A stretch of 64,000 bases of DNA, from positions 23,425,545 through 23,489,544 of the forward strand of contig NC_058504.1 in NCBI RefSeq assembly GCF_020382885.2, read 5' to 3'. A program made the translations under genes and the position numbers. Source of the DNA: Scatophagus argus. Lineage: Eukaryota; Chordata; Actinopteri; Scatophagidae. Shown piece after piece: positions 9,360-20,625 of this stretch (its first letter is position 1; each line of letters begins with the position of its first letter). Under the pieces are notes generated by a model. That model was not told the origin of the DNA and ran no database searches. It saw only the letters and a program-made list of their open reading frames with translations.

Positions 9360-12145
9360 TGCTCTTCTCCCCCCTCAGCGATACCTCAGCACCTCCCAGT
9401 GTTCAGCCAAGCTGTCTGGAGGCTCGTCAGCTGCCATCCTTTTCCAGTCCTGCTCACCAGATCCCCATCGCTGTACCACAGTGCTGCCATCTGGCCGGAC
9501 CTTGCCACTGCAGGGCTCAACACATCAGACTAAGATCGCTGATGATAACAGACCGCGTGGGGAAAAACCTGCCTGACACAACACGAAAATAGAGAAATTC
9601 CTCTCAGATGATGTTATAATATGTCTGATGACTCTGTATTTATGTGTACATACGGTAAGTAGCCTAAATGTTGAAAATACTGGCTATTGCGGAGGCAGCG
9701 GCCAGAGCATCGCACCACTTCTGATGATGAAACTGCTGCTTCAAAAGACTCAAAGGCCTCTTTCTGTCTGCAGATGGTCGGTCCGGATTGTTCTGCCAAC
9801 ACTGTCCCACCAGTATACCCCGACAGTAAACATGTATGTGCATATAAGCACAGAGATGTACACACTATCATATGAATGCCCTCTCGGTGTGTTGATATGT
9901 GTCTGTGGTTGCTGCTTGGGGTTCATACCTTTCCCTCAATTGGTGAGCAATTTGCCTTAATGAAGACGACAAGCAGATTCACTTCAAACAGAAATGAGCC
10001 CCAGACTGAAACATGTAGCCACAACAAATACCCAGAATCCTTTGCTGCCACCTCAGACGTTCTCATGTCTTCGTGGCTTGAAACTACTGACTATGACAAC
10101 TTATATTTTGCCTTTTTAAAGAAATCTTTCAAAGTTGCTTTAAGTTAACTGAGGCCTTCTGATGACTTCTCTGTTCTGCAGTACGGTACCCTAATGTACT
10201 TTACAGTATAAACAGTACAATACTGTAATGTACTATACTTTCCACTGCTGTGCTCTATTGTACTTCGCTGTACTGCAGAATTTCAGTCCAGTGCAAAAAT
10301 AGGGATTCTCATCATTTTTTGTTTTTCTTTCCATTTTCAGTCTCTCATTGACACCTTTGTTGATAAATAGTTCAAAGTTTAAAACTCTTTAAACAGTTTC
10401 ATTTTATTAGCTCTGTAGAGATGCTGTTTATTTCCACTGGGACTCATGTTGACTGCCATGTCGGAAGTGGGGGGAGGGGGGAATCAATGTTATCTCAAAA
10501 TTTTAATTTGTGCCCTTTTCATGCCTCTTTTGTTCCCCTACATGTGGTGCTATGATAAAAATAATTCCTTCAAATTCCATCAGTTATTTTATTTTGACCA
10601 GCGTTTACATACACGTTATACACTTTGGTCTGGCTCTGTTTCCACGCAAGGACATTTTCGATAACAACTTTATGTCAGTCTGTATTTGTCTCTTTCCTCT
10701 TTTTAACATGATAAAGTTCCTTTGCACAAAGCAGTTCCATAAAGAAAGACAAATGTTGGCTGAAGTTTAATAGCTTCACAGAAAAACAGCATTGTAGCAT
10801 TCTGCTAAACAACTGTAGAAAATGGGGTCCTGTTTCAAAATGTCAAAAAAAAAACAACAGAAAATAAACATAGTAGAGGCATGAGCTTGAATTCATGCAC
10901 CTCTAGATGAGATTGTTGGTTACTATCATAACCTAGGATTGTATAAATATAAATGGTCTATATAAAATATTCTCAAATCAATTTGGGATCTTGGGGCTTC
11001 TGTTTCCTTACACCAGATGAGCTGTATGGACCTATTTTATGTTTTTCTTGATAGTTTTTTTTTACCTTTTAAATCAAGTCCCCACCTTCTTCAGTTGTTT
11101 ATCAGGATGCCGAAACACTGCTCTGCTGCAACGTTCTAGAAATGTCTTGTGGACTAATGCTGTATTCCATTTGTACTCGTAAGTAGTAACTCGGAGTGAC
11201 ATCACATCCATTAAAGACCGAGTTGGATGCATTCTATTTGCCACAACACGAGACAGTTCATTTGTAACGTTATTCAGCTATTGTTGTTATAGCAACATCG
11301 ACCAGTTACAAACAGAACAAGTTCATAAACAACGCATTACATGGTATTTCACAAGTAACAAGATCAGAACTATATGCCTTTAGGCAGCAGTGATACAGTA
11401 TTGTATATTCATAATAAATTGGGCACAAAAAAGAGAAACAAAAGCATAAAATATGCAAAACCACAGCTTTTATTAACGATTGATGCTCTGGGCGGCCATC
11501 TTGGTTTGCGAAATCGGTGTCCTCTGAGGTCGATCGAGTTGACAAGTTGGAATTCCGACTTGGGGGGCATTCCGTTAGTCACTTCTGGCTTCCGAAGTCG
11601 ACAAACAACTTGCAGATCTACTTATGAATACAACTGGAATGCAGCATAGGAAACTTCACCCTACATTCTATTAGCACGGCGGTGAGGAGATGATGACTGA
11701 ATTTTGATTTTTTTTGGGTGAATTGTTCCTTTAAAAACATTCACTTTTCAAGTAAGCTTTTAAATAAACAAATCCACTGAGTTCTCAGTTATTCAAGTAC
11801 TCCAATAATTAATTTAAAGAAGCAAAATAACTAATTTGAGAAAACATAATTACTAATTTAAGGGAGTAATTTACCAAAATGTTTCTTCCAACACCTCCCA
11901 GACTCTGCAGTTCACCTCCTCATGTTAAAAGTTCATTCTTACGAGGGTTCAGAAGAAAAACAGACCAAACAGAACTTCAGATTCTCCAATTTTAATTGTC
12001 TTCAAGCTTCAGGAAACATCTTTTCTTTTCTTTGTAAGATGCACTGGAATGCATTGCTATAATCCTGTGTTTGTCTTTTGTATCCTTTAGATAAACTCTG
12101 TTTAAATGATCTTAAACTTCTATTCAATCTGTGAATTGTAATAAA
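9360..12145 (+). other. mgat4b 3' UTR and downstream, polyadenylation candidates
   Basis: After the TGA the first canonical AATAAA is at 10863-10868. Another follows at 12140-12145 in a T/A-rich context. Which one is used cannot be decided from sequence, so the 3' UTR is about 1.5 or 2.8 kb. A MITE-like element (11158-11646) lies between them. A local TACTGTA-rich patch is at 10186-10280. Confidence 0.45.
11158..11646 (+). mobile_element. MITE-like non-autonomous DNA element, copy 1
   Basis: Imperfect terminal inverted repeats: the left end TGCTGTATTCCATTTGTACT matches the reverse complement of the right end (TGCTGCATTCCAGTTGTATT) with few mismatches, and both continue into YRTAAGTAG. There is no transposase frame in about 490 bp. 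A diverged copy in the opposite orientation lies at 34998-35414 and shares the interior, which makes this a true repeat family. The superfamily is not assigned because the target duplication is unclear. Confidence 0.75.
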
Positions 12146-13440
12146 GACAAAAATTTAAATTATTTTTTTCTGGGTGTGGTTTCATGTTTCATGTTCGAGT
12201 ATTGGCTCAAGTGCTTTTCATAATTATAATATATTTTTGGGTTGTTGGTGGTGGTGGGCCAATTTCTGGGTATGCCGATGGGTTTCATCTAAAGAACTGA
12301 TAAAATGCCAGCATCACTCTACCAAGAAACCGATTAATCACAGGATAACCATGAAGCATGAATTTATTTCAACTTCATGCAGCAAACACAAGTGATCCTG
12401 AGTAACATTAAAACCCGTGCTCTTCACTATAAACGCTGAGTCTTCTCACACAATGCAGCAAAAATAACTTTGATTAATTAGGCAGGTATGAAGAAAATGT
12501 ATGTTACTACATCCAAAAACTTAAATATAAGAAGTATAAGATTTGAGGCCTGATGCTAAACCCATCTGGTGTGCTGATGGTCACATGGCTTAAGATCACA
12601 TGACTGTCACAGAACTGCTGACAGTGCGCATAGGATTGTGGGTACTTTCGGGGCATCAAGGATACAAACAGATATCCTTGAAAATACTCTGTGTGAAGGA
12701 CTCAGTCCTTTATCTTTTTTCACCATCAGTCCAATTTTCCTACCCTGAATTTAATAAGCTACTCATACCACACTGTAAGTAAGTACTCTGTTACAAATAA
12801 AAGTCCTGCTTACTGATCACTCTTAAGTATAAGCAAAAAAATGTACCTGAAGTATTCAGAGTAAAGTTACTGAGTGCAGTAAAGTGTCCCTTTTTTGTTG
12901 TCCTGTTATATCTGACCTATAATCAGATGATTGTGACTCAGCAGGATTTTACTGTTAGAGTTGGTTGAGCTGGAGCTCATTTTGCACTATTTTGTACAAG
13001 ACTACAGCTGATGATTTTTTTTCATTCTGGATTCATCCACTGATTGTTAGGTTTGTAAAACTTGTGAAAATAGTGAGAAATTGGATCACAATCACTCAGA
13101 GCCCAAAGTGACACCCTCACAATGTGTATTTAGTCCAATATACAGTCCATATCTCAACACTATCATTATTATTATTATTATTATTACATATTGTGTGTAG
13201 CTCGCAGCTAAAGGTGTCAGATCTAAAAAGTGCAATATGACTATTGCAATGCATCTTTTCATCATTTTTGTATTGACACATAGTGGAGCTAGCATTAAAT
13301 CTCCTTTCTTGCAAATTCTAGATATAGTTTCCAAACAAATGTAATCAATATCTTAATTATTTTTTAGTACAGATTCATATAATTCCAATTTACTCTTCAG
13401 TATTTTAAAAATCACTAGTCAGGGAGCCTTTTCATCATCT
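12146..13440. other. mgat4b-canx intergenic stretch
   Basis: AT-rich sequence without a coding exon or recognised repeat family, apart from an (ATT)n microsatellite at about 13165-13187. The short open frames have no family resemblance. Confidence 0.5.
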
Positions 13441-13698
13441 TCGCTACACCCAATCAATGCACACTTCCCCTAACAGCTGGACCAATCACTGCTGTCCACG
13501 AGGTTCAGCTCAAGGGGTGGGCACCATCTTTTTCGGCCGAGATTTTCCTTTGACCAATCTACTCTTGACAGTTGACAGGAAGCGTCAAACATTAGTTTGC
13601 AATAACCAATCAGTGACAGGTGAAGGCGGGTTCTGCCCGCTAATATCCCACGTGACCCTTCCCAGTAGTTCCCAGGCAGTCACACAGGCGAGCTGGAG
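13441..13698 (+). promoter_or_regulatory. canx: canx promoter and inferred non-coding first exon
   Basis: Four forward CCAAT boxes sit at 13450-13454, 13482-13486, 13554-13558 and 13606-13610, followed by an E-box CACGTG at 13649-13654. There is no TATA box. A strong donor GAG|GTGAGTAA ends a putative non-coding exon at 13698, and canx coding starts only after an acceptor at 20388, so a spliced 5' leader is required. The transcription start is not directly visible; I place it between about 13620 and 13680. Confidence 0.65.
13482..13500 (+). promoter_or_regulatory. ER stress response element (ERSE), CCAAT-N9-CCACG
   Basis: CCAAT at 13482-13486, nine bases, then CCACG at 13496-13500: an exact match to the mammalian ERSE that binds NF-Y plus ATF6/XBP1 in ER chaperone promoters. 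It lies about 200 bp upstream of the inferred canx exon 1 donor, which suits an unfolded-protein-response target. Confidence 0.75.
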
Positions 13699-16600
13699 GT
13701 GAGTAAAGAGATCGATAAATGCCACTTTTTACAAGCAAGACAGCGGGAGTGCAATGTTTTCTGAGAGATTTTGATTTGTCTATAATGATTCCACACTAAT
13801 TACTTAGATAATTTTGGCTTTTAGCGGTTAAAATAAAGCCCCTTGTCACCAGCGTACTGTTAGCACTAGGCTGAGTGACTAACTCAGGCTAATTAACTAC
13901 AGGTGAATTCAGCTAGCCAGTTAGCCTGCTGCGTTGGCCTTTATTAACATTGACTTAACTCATACAGTGGATAATTAGCGATATATTTCTGTGAGACTAG
14001 TTCCGCGTAGGTGAGTAAAACGCTGCATGTGTTTGTAAAAGAAAGCTGAAGTTCCTTGGCATGGCTCCTACAGTGACAGTTGTTTCGTAAGCAGCATCGC
14101 CGCTAAGCTAAGCTAGCTGGCTCAAGCATTTTCGTGACCCAGAGAGGTTGTTCGTTCGACAGCACTTAGTAGAACTTAAGGAGTTGATAAATAACTAAAA
14201 TAAACATAAATCTTAGTTGAAATGTGAAGAAAACTCAATGAATTGGAGCGTCTGTTAAAAACTAATGAATGAATGAATGAATCAGTGTCGAGGCAAGGTT
14301 AGCATATTAACCCAAAGCGTCTCGACAGCCACAAGGGTTTCCATCGTTTTAAATCTATGGGTGTAATCAAATATTGTTCAAACACGGAGAGCTATTTCAA
14401 AATTGTGTGAAAAACCCCAAAGTTGATGACGATACCAAATACGACAGGCAGGCGATTCAACCAGAGAAAGGAAAGTAGTCAAAAAGATAATAAAATAGGG
14501 TTTTGCTTTGAATTACTAGCTATCTTACTTTAAACAGCACAACATCCGTGAAAAAAGGTTCAGAATAATGAGACACTGCTTAATAAAATGGGGAATAATA
14601 ATCCCCCACTCCAGTAGAATTTCCTGAAGTTTGACAGCACAGCAGGCACCTTCTCAGAAAAATACAAAGCTTGAAAGCCCCCAAAATTTAGGGCACATGA
14701 GGTATTTAACCGTTTTTATATATAATAAATATAATATAATAAATATCATTCAATCTGACCTCAGTACCAGACCTGTTTGAATAGCTGAGAAAAATCTGAG
14801 ACGTTGACAATGATTCAAGGTCTGGAAACGGGCTGCATCAAACCCCAACTGTGTTTGATTAGCTGTGTTCAGTTAAGAAAAGAAGGCTTCAAATCCTTTA
14901 GAAGCTCAAATCAGTAAGTCAGAACCCAGTTCGTGTGTTATGAAGTGGGCTGTAATAGGCCCAGTGTGGTCCTGACCCGTGACCTCATGTTGGGATCCAG
15001 TCTCTCAGGTGGAGTAGGCTCAAACTGGTGGTCTCACTCAGGATTCAGGGTAGTGTGTCAGACCACCTAAAATCACTGGGAGAGAAATTGACTCTGCAGT
15101 TGCTTTCCTCCAGATTATTGTGAGAGTACAATTTTATGCCCCTAGTTTGGTTTGTGGAACTGTCCAGTTGAGCAGCAGAATAAAAATTTGAACACAAGAA
15201 TTTTAACACTAAATATAATCACACACCATGTGAAGGTTCCTTTTTAAAATTACTTTCAGTGAAATAATTTTACATAGTCTGCATTCAAAACAACACAATT
15301 ACATTGAAGCCATTTCTATTACCATTAAAGACGCAGTTTATAAAATTAGAAATTACTGATATCAAGAATTGTGTCCTGATTTCACAGTTCATTTTGTTAT
15401 TCCACCCCACAATTGTATACTTCATTGTAGTAAGAGAAGATTTAAAAGCAGCTATGACACACGTTTAAGATATTTATACAACAGCACATGCATATTTAAG
15501 TGTTTTTCTTTTAAGCTCATTTTAATTTTTAGAGTAAGTAACAAAGAGACAGATGAATGACAGATATGAAGAGAAGGATGCTCCTCCGTGTTCATTTTTG
15601 TTTAAATAGTAAACTGTCCTTCTGGTGCTCAGTTAACTGATGCAGGCTGATAAATGAAATGGAGCAGCCCACAATACTGGCAGATTATTATTTTTTTAAA
15701 TGTCTTTAAATCATCTGAGTTGCTCTAGTAGACTTTGTTCCCCGTTCAACAAAATAATTCAGTTTTCTCAAACAAATCAGTGTCATATTGTCCCGATGCA
15801 GAGGCGGATGTTAACGTTGGCCCTGCGTTTGGCAGTGCACCATCGTAATCATCATCATTTTGGTTTCAAGAAAAATGTCTTCAATTTAATTTTTCTTTAA
15901 AACACTTGAAGACAGCAAAACATCTAGTGAAATTAAATTATTGATAATTATTTGTCCTGCATAATCGGGAAGTTGCAAAGGAGCATTGCAGGAGTATTTA
16001 GAATAGTTTCCAAACTGATTTTCAAAGTATTAACTGATAGTCAAAACTTTTGTTTTCCTAAGTATTAACTGATAGTTTCCAAAGTATTAACTGAACAGAG
16101 GTAATTTTTAAGGTTTAATCAAAGTAATTTCTCATCCTAAAAAGATGTTACTGGATTTGATTCAGGAAATGTTTTATCAAAAAATAAGCACGTAAATAAG
16201 TTTACTTCAATTGAATATCTTTCAGATTTGGACAGTTGGATGGACAGGTTAAGATGTTTGAAATTGTCTCTTTTAACTGTGGGAAACCTTAAAGGACATT
16301 TCTGGGCACTAATCTCATTTCATACAGTCATTTCATTTCATTCAGTTAGTCAAAAGAATAACTTGGTGTCCAAAATGAAATTTTCTACTCACTCTCCGAG
16401 TTGCCTGGTAGATGAAAAAAATCCATGTGTCAAGCATAGTTTTTACTGGACAAAATGTGTAGCATTTAAGCATTTAAAAATACAGCAGTAAAACAGCTTG
16501 ATAAAATGATCACAGAGGTACATAGGAGCGTGCTGCACAAGAATATAGCAGTGTTTGCTGATCACATAATTTTTGTGGAATTTGATTTTAAAATCTGCCT

Positions 16601-19600
16601 GTAGAAATGAATGCGATATTGTTAGAATTCCAACATCTAGTTATTAAGAATGTTATGGGGAAAGAATGGGAATGTGAGAAGAAAGAAACGGCAGTGATGT
16701 TTAATGACACAAAAACACAGTACAGTACAGACTTGTTGTTACATCATTGATTTGGTAAATTAACCTTCCAATGTGGTGGATAGCCATGCCAAACCGAAAC
16801 ACTGCCTACAGTTGGGGCTTGGCAGATGTTAATTTCCAACCCTGCTTACAGGTGAATTGAAAATGACAGAATAGCCTTATATTAATGTTGAATGACATAG
16901 TCCAGTCTTTCTACAGAGTGCAGTGCGTTTCCTCATCAGATAGTGAATCAGGGACCAGCAGATGTCCTGCAGGCTAAACTGATTCTAATATGAGATTAAC
17001 TGACTGGCCTTCTAGTGCTGCTGTAAGCAGCAAGTTCAGCTGGTTTCACTGAACTGATTAAGGAAGGCTATTGTCAGCCAATCAGATACCTTCTAAATGC
17101 TTACTACTTCTACAGAATGGAGGAAAACTGTGATGTCGCTCTTCCTTTGTGTCACACAGCTCCATTGTTGTTCAAAAACTGTTAAAAACGTGTGTCAGTG
17201 AGCCACTGTGGCACTCGCTGACATGTTCAAAGTTGTTCTGTAATGAAGACACTTGACTGACAAGATGTTTCTTAAAGCTTGAAGACTGATGTATTCATGT
17301 CACTGGAGAAATTTTTTCTTATTTTATTATAACTGAGTCATGCAGCAAGTGTCTGTGTAGAATTGGACTGTGAAGCAGCAAATAGTGAATATTATTGATT
17401 ATTTTCTTGATTTTCTTGGTTGTATTGTCTGTAAAATGTCAGAAAATGAAGACAAATGCATATTAGTTTCCATGGTGACATCTCTAAATGTCTTGTTTTG
17501 TCCAAGCAAAAAAAAACAAAAAAAACCCAAAAACCTATGTTTATAATGAACGTAAAACAAAAAGAGAAAAGCCTTACGGTAGGGGAGCACAAACAAAAGT
17601 TTTCTAAAAATAACTCTTCTTGAACAGAATGCACATTTTAGGCTCTGCAGCTAGTTTCATCAAACACCACCTGGGCATAGCAAGACAGCTTTAGTTGCTA
17701 AGCTAACAGCTAGCTGTTAGTCGTCACTATTTAGCCAGGGTTGCTAATCCTGTTGCAGGTTAATCTGATTAGCCTGTCTCTGTGCTGAGTGTAGCAGACT
17801 AACCTGCTCAGCTGAAGACAACAGAACTTCACAATTAAATATTTACCTGCCTGCATTCAGCTTTTTCTACAGGTCAATGTTATTATTGTCAGACTGTACC
17901 CGGCACAAATTTATGAGCAATAATTTTTACCAGACACGTTAACATATTTTTGTGTTCTCTGTGCTAAAGCTGCATGAGAGTATTCCTTTGGAACTGGAGT
18001 TAGGATGACATGTTAGCCTGTGATGATTTGACTTCAGCATTTGTGGGAAAATGTCATTACTGTGGAAAGGTAATGTTTATACAGATGATGCCATAAAAAT
18101 ATCCACACACTGGACCATAACTACTGTCTTCAGTGGGCAAATCAGCCAGTGTTGTTGTTGAAACATTTCTTTTATTTGCCTCATTAAGACCTGAGCTAAA
18201 CCTAAACCCAGTGTTTGGAATTTGTGATTGGAAACTTTTACAGATGGTCATTGTCTACTATATATAATGAGACCAAATTTAAATTATTGCTTTCTCAGAA
18301 GTAATCTTTGAGCTCATAATTATTACCATTATAATATGAATCCTCTTTTATGTTATGTCCACAACTCTTTTGTGACTAAAGGAATACTGAGAACAATTCT
18401 GATGTGGGCAGACAGGTGACCTGTTTATTGCACTGAGGTGTGTTTATCTTGTAAACATAGGAAATTTGTATAACACTCCCTCAGGTCTGTAAGTCTGAGC
18501 AACGTGTGAGTGTGTGTGTAACCTTCAGTCTCTGCAGACTCAGTGTTTATGTACAGAGTAAATTGCCCATGCTCTGCCTCTGTATATGTGTGTGTGTTGT
18601 AGGGTGCTGCATTTATCCCGTTGTATGTAATCTCATTAAGGTTAACTGAGCTAAGATTGTGTGTCCTGTGGGTGCTGCGTTGTTGCCATGTTGATGGATG
18701 GGCTCCAAGGCAACACAAGCTGCTGTCTGTGTGTGTTAATGATGGAGGGATGCAGTACATTTGTTTTTTTATCAAGTGCAGTTGTAGCTGTTTATAGACA
18801 AATCCATGGAGAGTGTATAGAGCTTTAAAATACAGGCAACAGACAACGTAAACACCGATGCAGCACATGTACTTCCTGCCACATTGATACTAATTAGAGC
18901 TGTTAATCCTACATGGAGGTTTTGATTCTTTGAAGCTGGTTTAAATGATTCATGTGGACCTGCTGTCACAGCAACAAGTGACAGCTAGGAGGTAAATATA
19001 TATAACAGAATTTAGGCTGAGAAACGGTTAAAAAGGCCAACGGTCACAACATGTGTTATTTACTTTGATCTTAAAGTCTAACACTTAGTTAATTTTTAAC
19101 TACAGAAGTGATTCTTCAGAAATTTTGGTTAGCTTTCATTTTTCATAGCAAACTTATGATTGTGAGACAGTTGAGGCACAAAGATGCTGAAGTTAAACAT
19201 TTAACACGAATGTTTTATCCATCCGAACATAATGTTTTAACACTAGAGAGTAATGGTTTAAGTTAGAGTCGGTGCCATTTTAGGTGGGAGAAACCTATTA
19301 ACATTTGAAAAAAAAGAACATTTATTGCAAGATGTATGAAAGTTAATGTACAGGGCTCGAAGTGAAGCAGCCTCTCCCAAACCCTATTGTTTGTTTGCTG
19401 ACAGGCTCTGTTACAATAATTAAAGATAATTCCTTTGTTGACTAGTGAACAGCCTGTACATATACGTAAGTGAGAATAGTGTGACATTGCAACATTTCCC
19501 CCAGACGTGTGCCCGTAGAATGGTGAAACTGACAGACTCACGTGTGATTGACGTATTATTGCATGTATGTTTCTCTCTCTCTCTCTCTCTTTCATTTTCT

Positions 19601-20388
19601 CTGTCCTGTCTACATCATTTTCCCAGTCGACTATCAGCAGGATAGTTCTCCCTTGTGAGCCTGGTCCTGCTCAAGGGTTCTTCCTGTTAAAAGGGAGTTT
19701 TTCCTTGCCACTGTCTGCTTGCTCGGAGGTTCAGGCTCTGGGTTTCTGTATAGCACTTAGAGACAATTTTGATTGTATAAGGTAAATAAAATTGAATTGA
19801 ATTGAATGATGCACATTGGTCCTAAGACTTATGTTCATGAATCTCTTGTTCCACTGCATGCTGGGACGGTTCCTAGCACACCTTCCTTTGTCACAGAGCT
19901 GCCTGTAATGATTATTTTCTTTATTGGATGCTCATCTCAGTTTCCCAGAGCCCAAAGTTATGTCTTCAGAGTACTTTTTTTTGTCCACCCAACAGTCCAA
20001 AATCCAAAGACTCTTCATATACTGTCAGAAATGACAGAAGGGAATATTTCACTCTTTGCTTGAAAAAAATGACTGAAAAATGATCAAAACAATTTCAGGT
20101 ACTAATCTAACTGTAATCAAATGATCAGCATTCAGCCAGCAATATGAATACTGTTCATGGTTCCAATTCTGTACTCTTGTTGCCTTTATTTGAAAATACA
20201 CATGCGGTTCAGAAAATCTCATACTGCTTTCCAAGAAACAAATTAGCTGCATAAGAAGAAGCTGGATTATTTTAGCCTTAACTAGTTAAACCACATTTGA
20301 AGAACAAGGTACTGATGAGAGTATAAACAAACATGAAGCCAAACAGCTGGAACCGATGTGCTCATTCTCCCCCTCCTCCTCTCTGCAG
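13699..20388 (+). other. canx intron 1
   Basis: A 6.7-kb intron between the non-coding exon and the start-codon exon. It contains a triplicated AAGTATTAACTGA motif (about 16024-16094), an 18-bp palindrome CTAACAGCTAGCTGTTAG (17703-17720) and an L2-like LINE 3' end (19558-19806). The longest open frame (18425-18868, minus) is low-complexity CA/GT-derived and has no domain. Confidence 0.6.
19558..19806 (+). mobile_element. L2/CR1-like LINE 3' end (solo)
   Basis: It starts with ATTGCATGTATGTTTC and a TC microsatellite, then TATCAGCAGGATAGTTCTCC, CTGTTAAAAGGGAGTTTTTC and GACAATTTTGATTGTATAAG, and ends in ATTGAATTGAATTGAA. The same sequence occurs in inverse orientation at 63360-63640, directly downstream of an L2-like reverse transcriptase C-terminus. 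This copy is therefore read as a 5'-truncated LINE. Confidence 0.75.
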
Positions 20389-20391
20389 ACT

Positions 20392-20625
20392 ATGGATCAG
20401 AGGGTTGGGTTGTTCGTTCTTCTGGCAGCAGGCCTTCTCTGCCTCAGTTTAGCCCCTGTCTCTTGGGCAGAGAACCTGGTTGAGGATGATCTGACTGACG
20501 ACATGGATGTGGAGGACGAGCAGGATCTGGGCTTGACTGGAACGGAGGAGGAGGAGGAGGATGAACTAGAGGGGGACCAACAAGATGAGGTGCCACCTGC
20601 TCCTAAAACTCCTCCAACACCAAAG
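20392..20625 (+). CDS. canx: canx exon 2 (first coding): signal peptide and acidic N-terminus
   Basis: The acceptor CTCTGCAG ends at 20388; the ATG is three bases into the exon. It encodes a hydrophobic leader ([20 protein letters not shown]), then a D/E-rich stretch and a Pro-rich [11 protein letters not shown]. Phase 0, donor GTAAGC. Confidence 0.95.

Noticed and set aside
18425-18868. 147-aa minus-strand open frame, longest in canx intron 1
   Set aside because: Composition is driven by TH-rich CA/GT sequence, no domain, and no good splice or promoter context.
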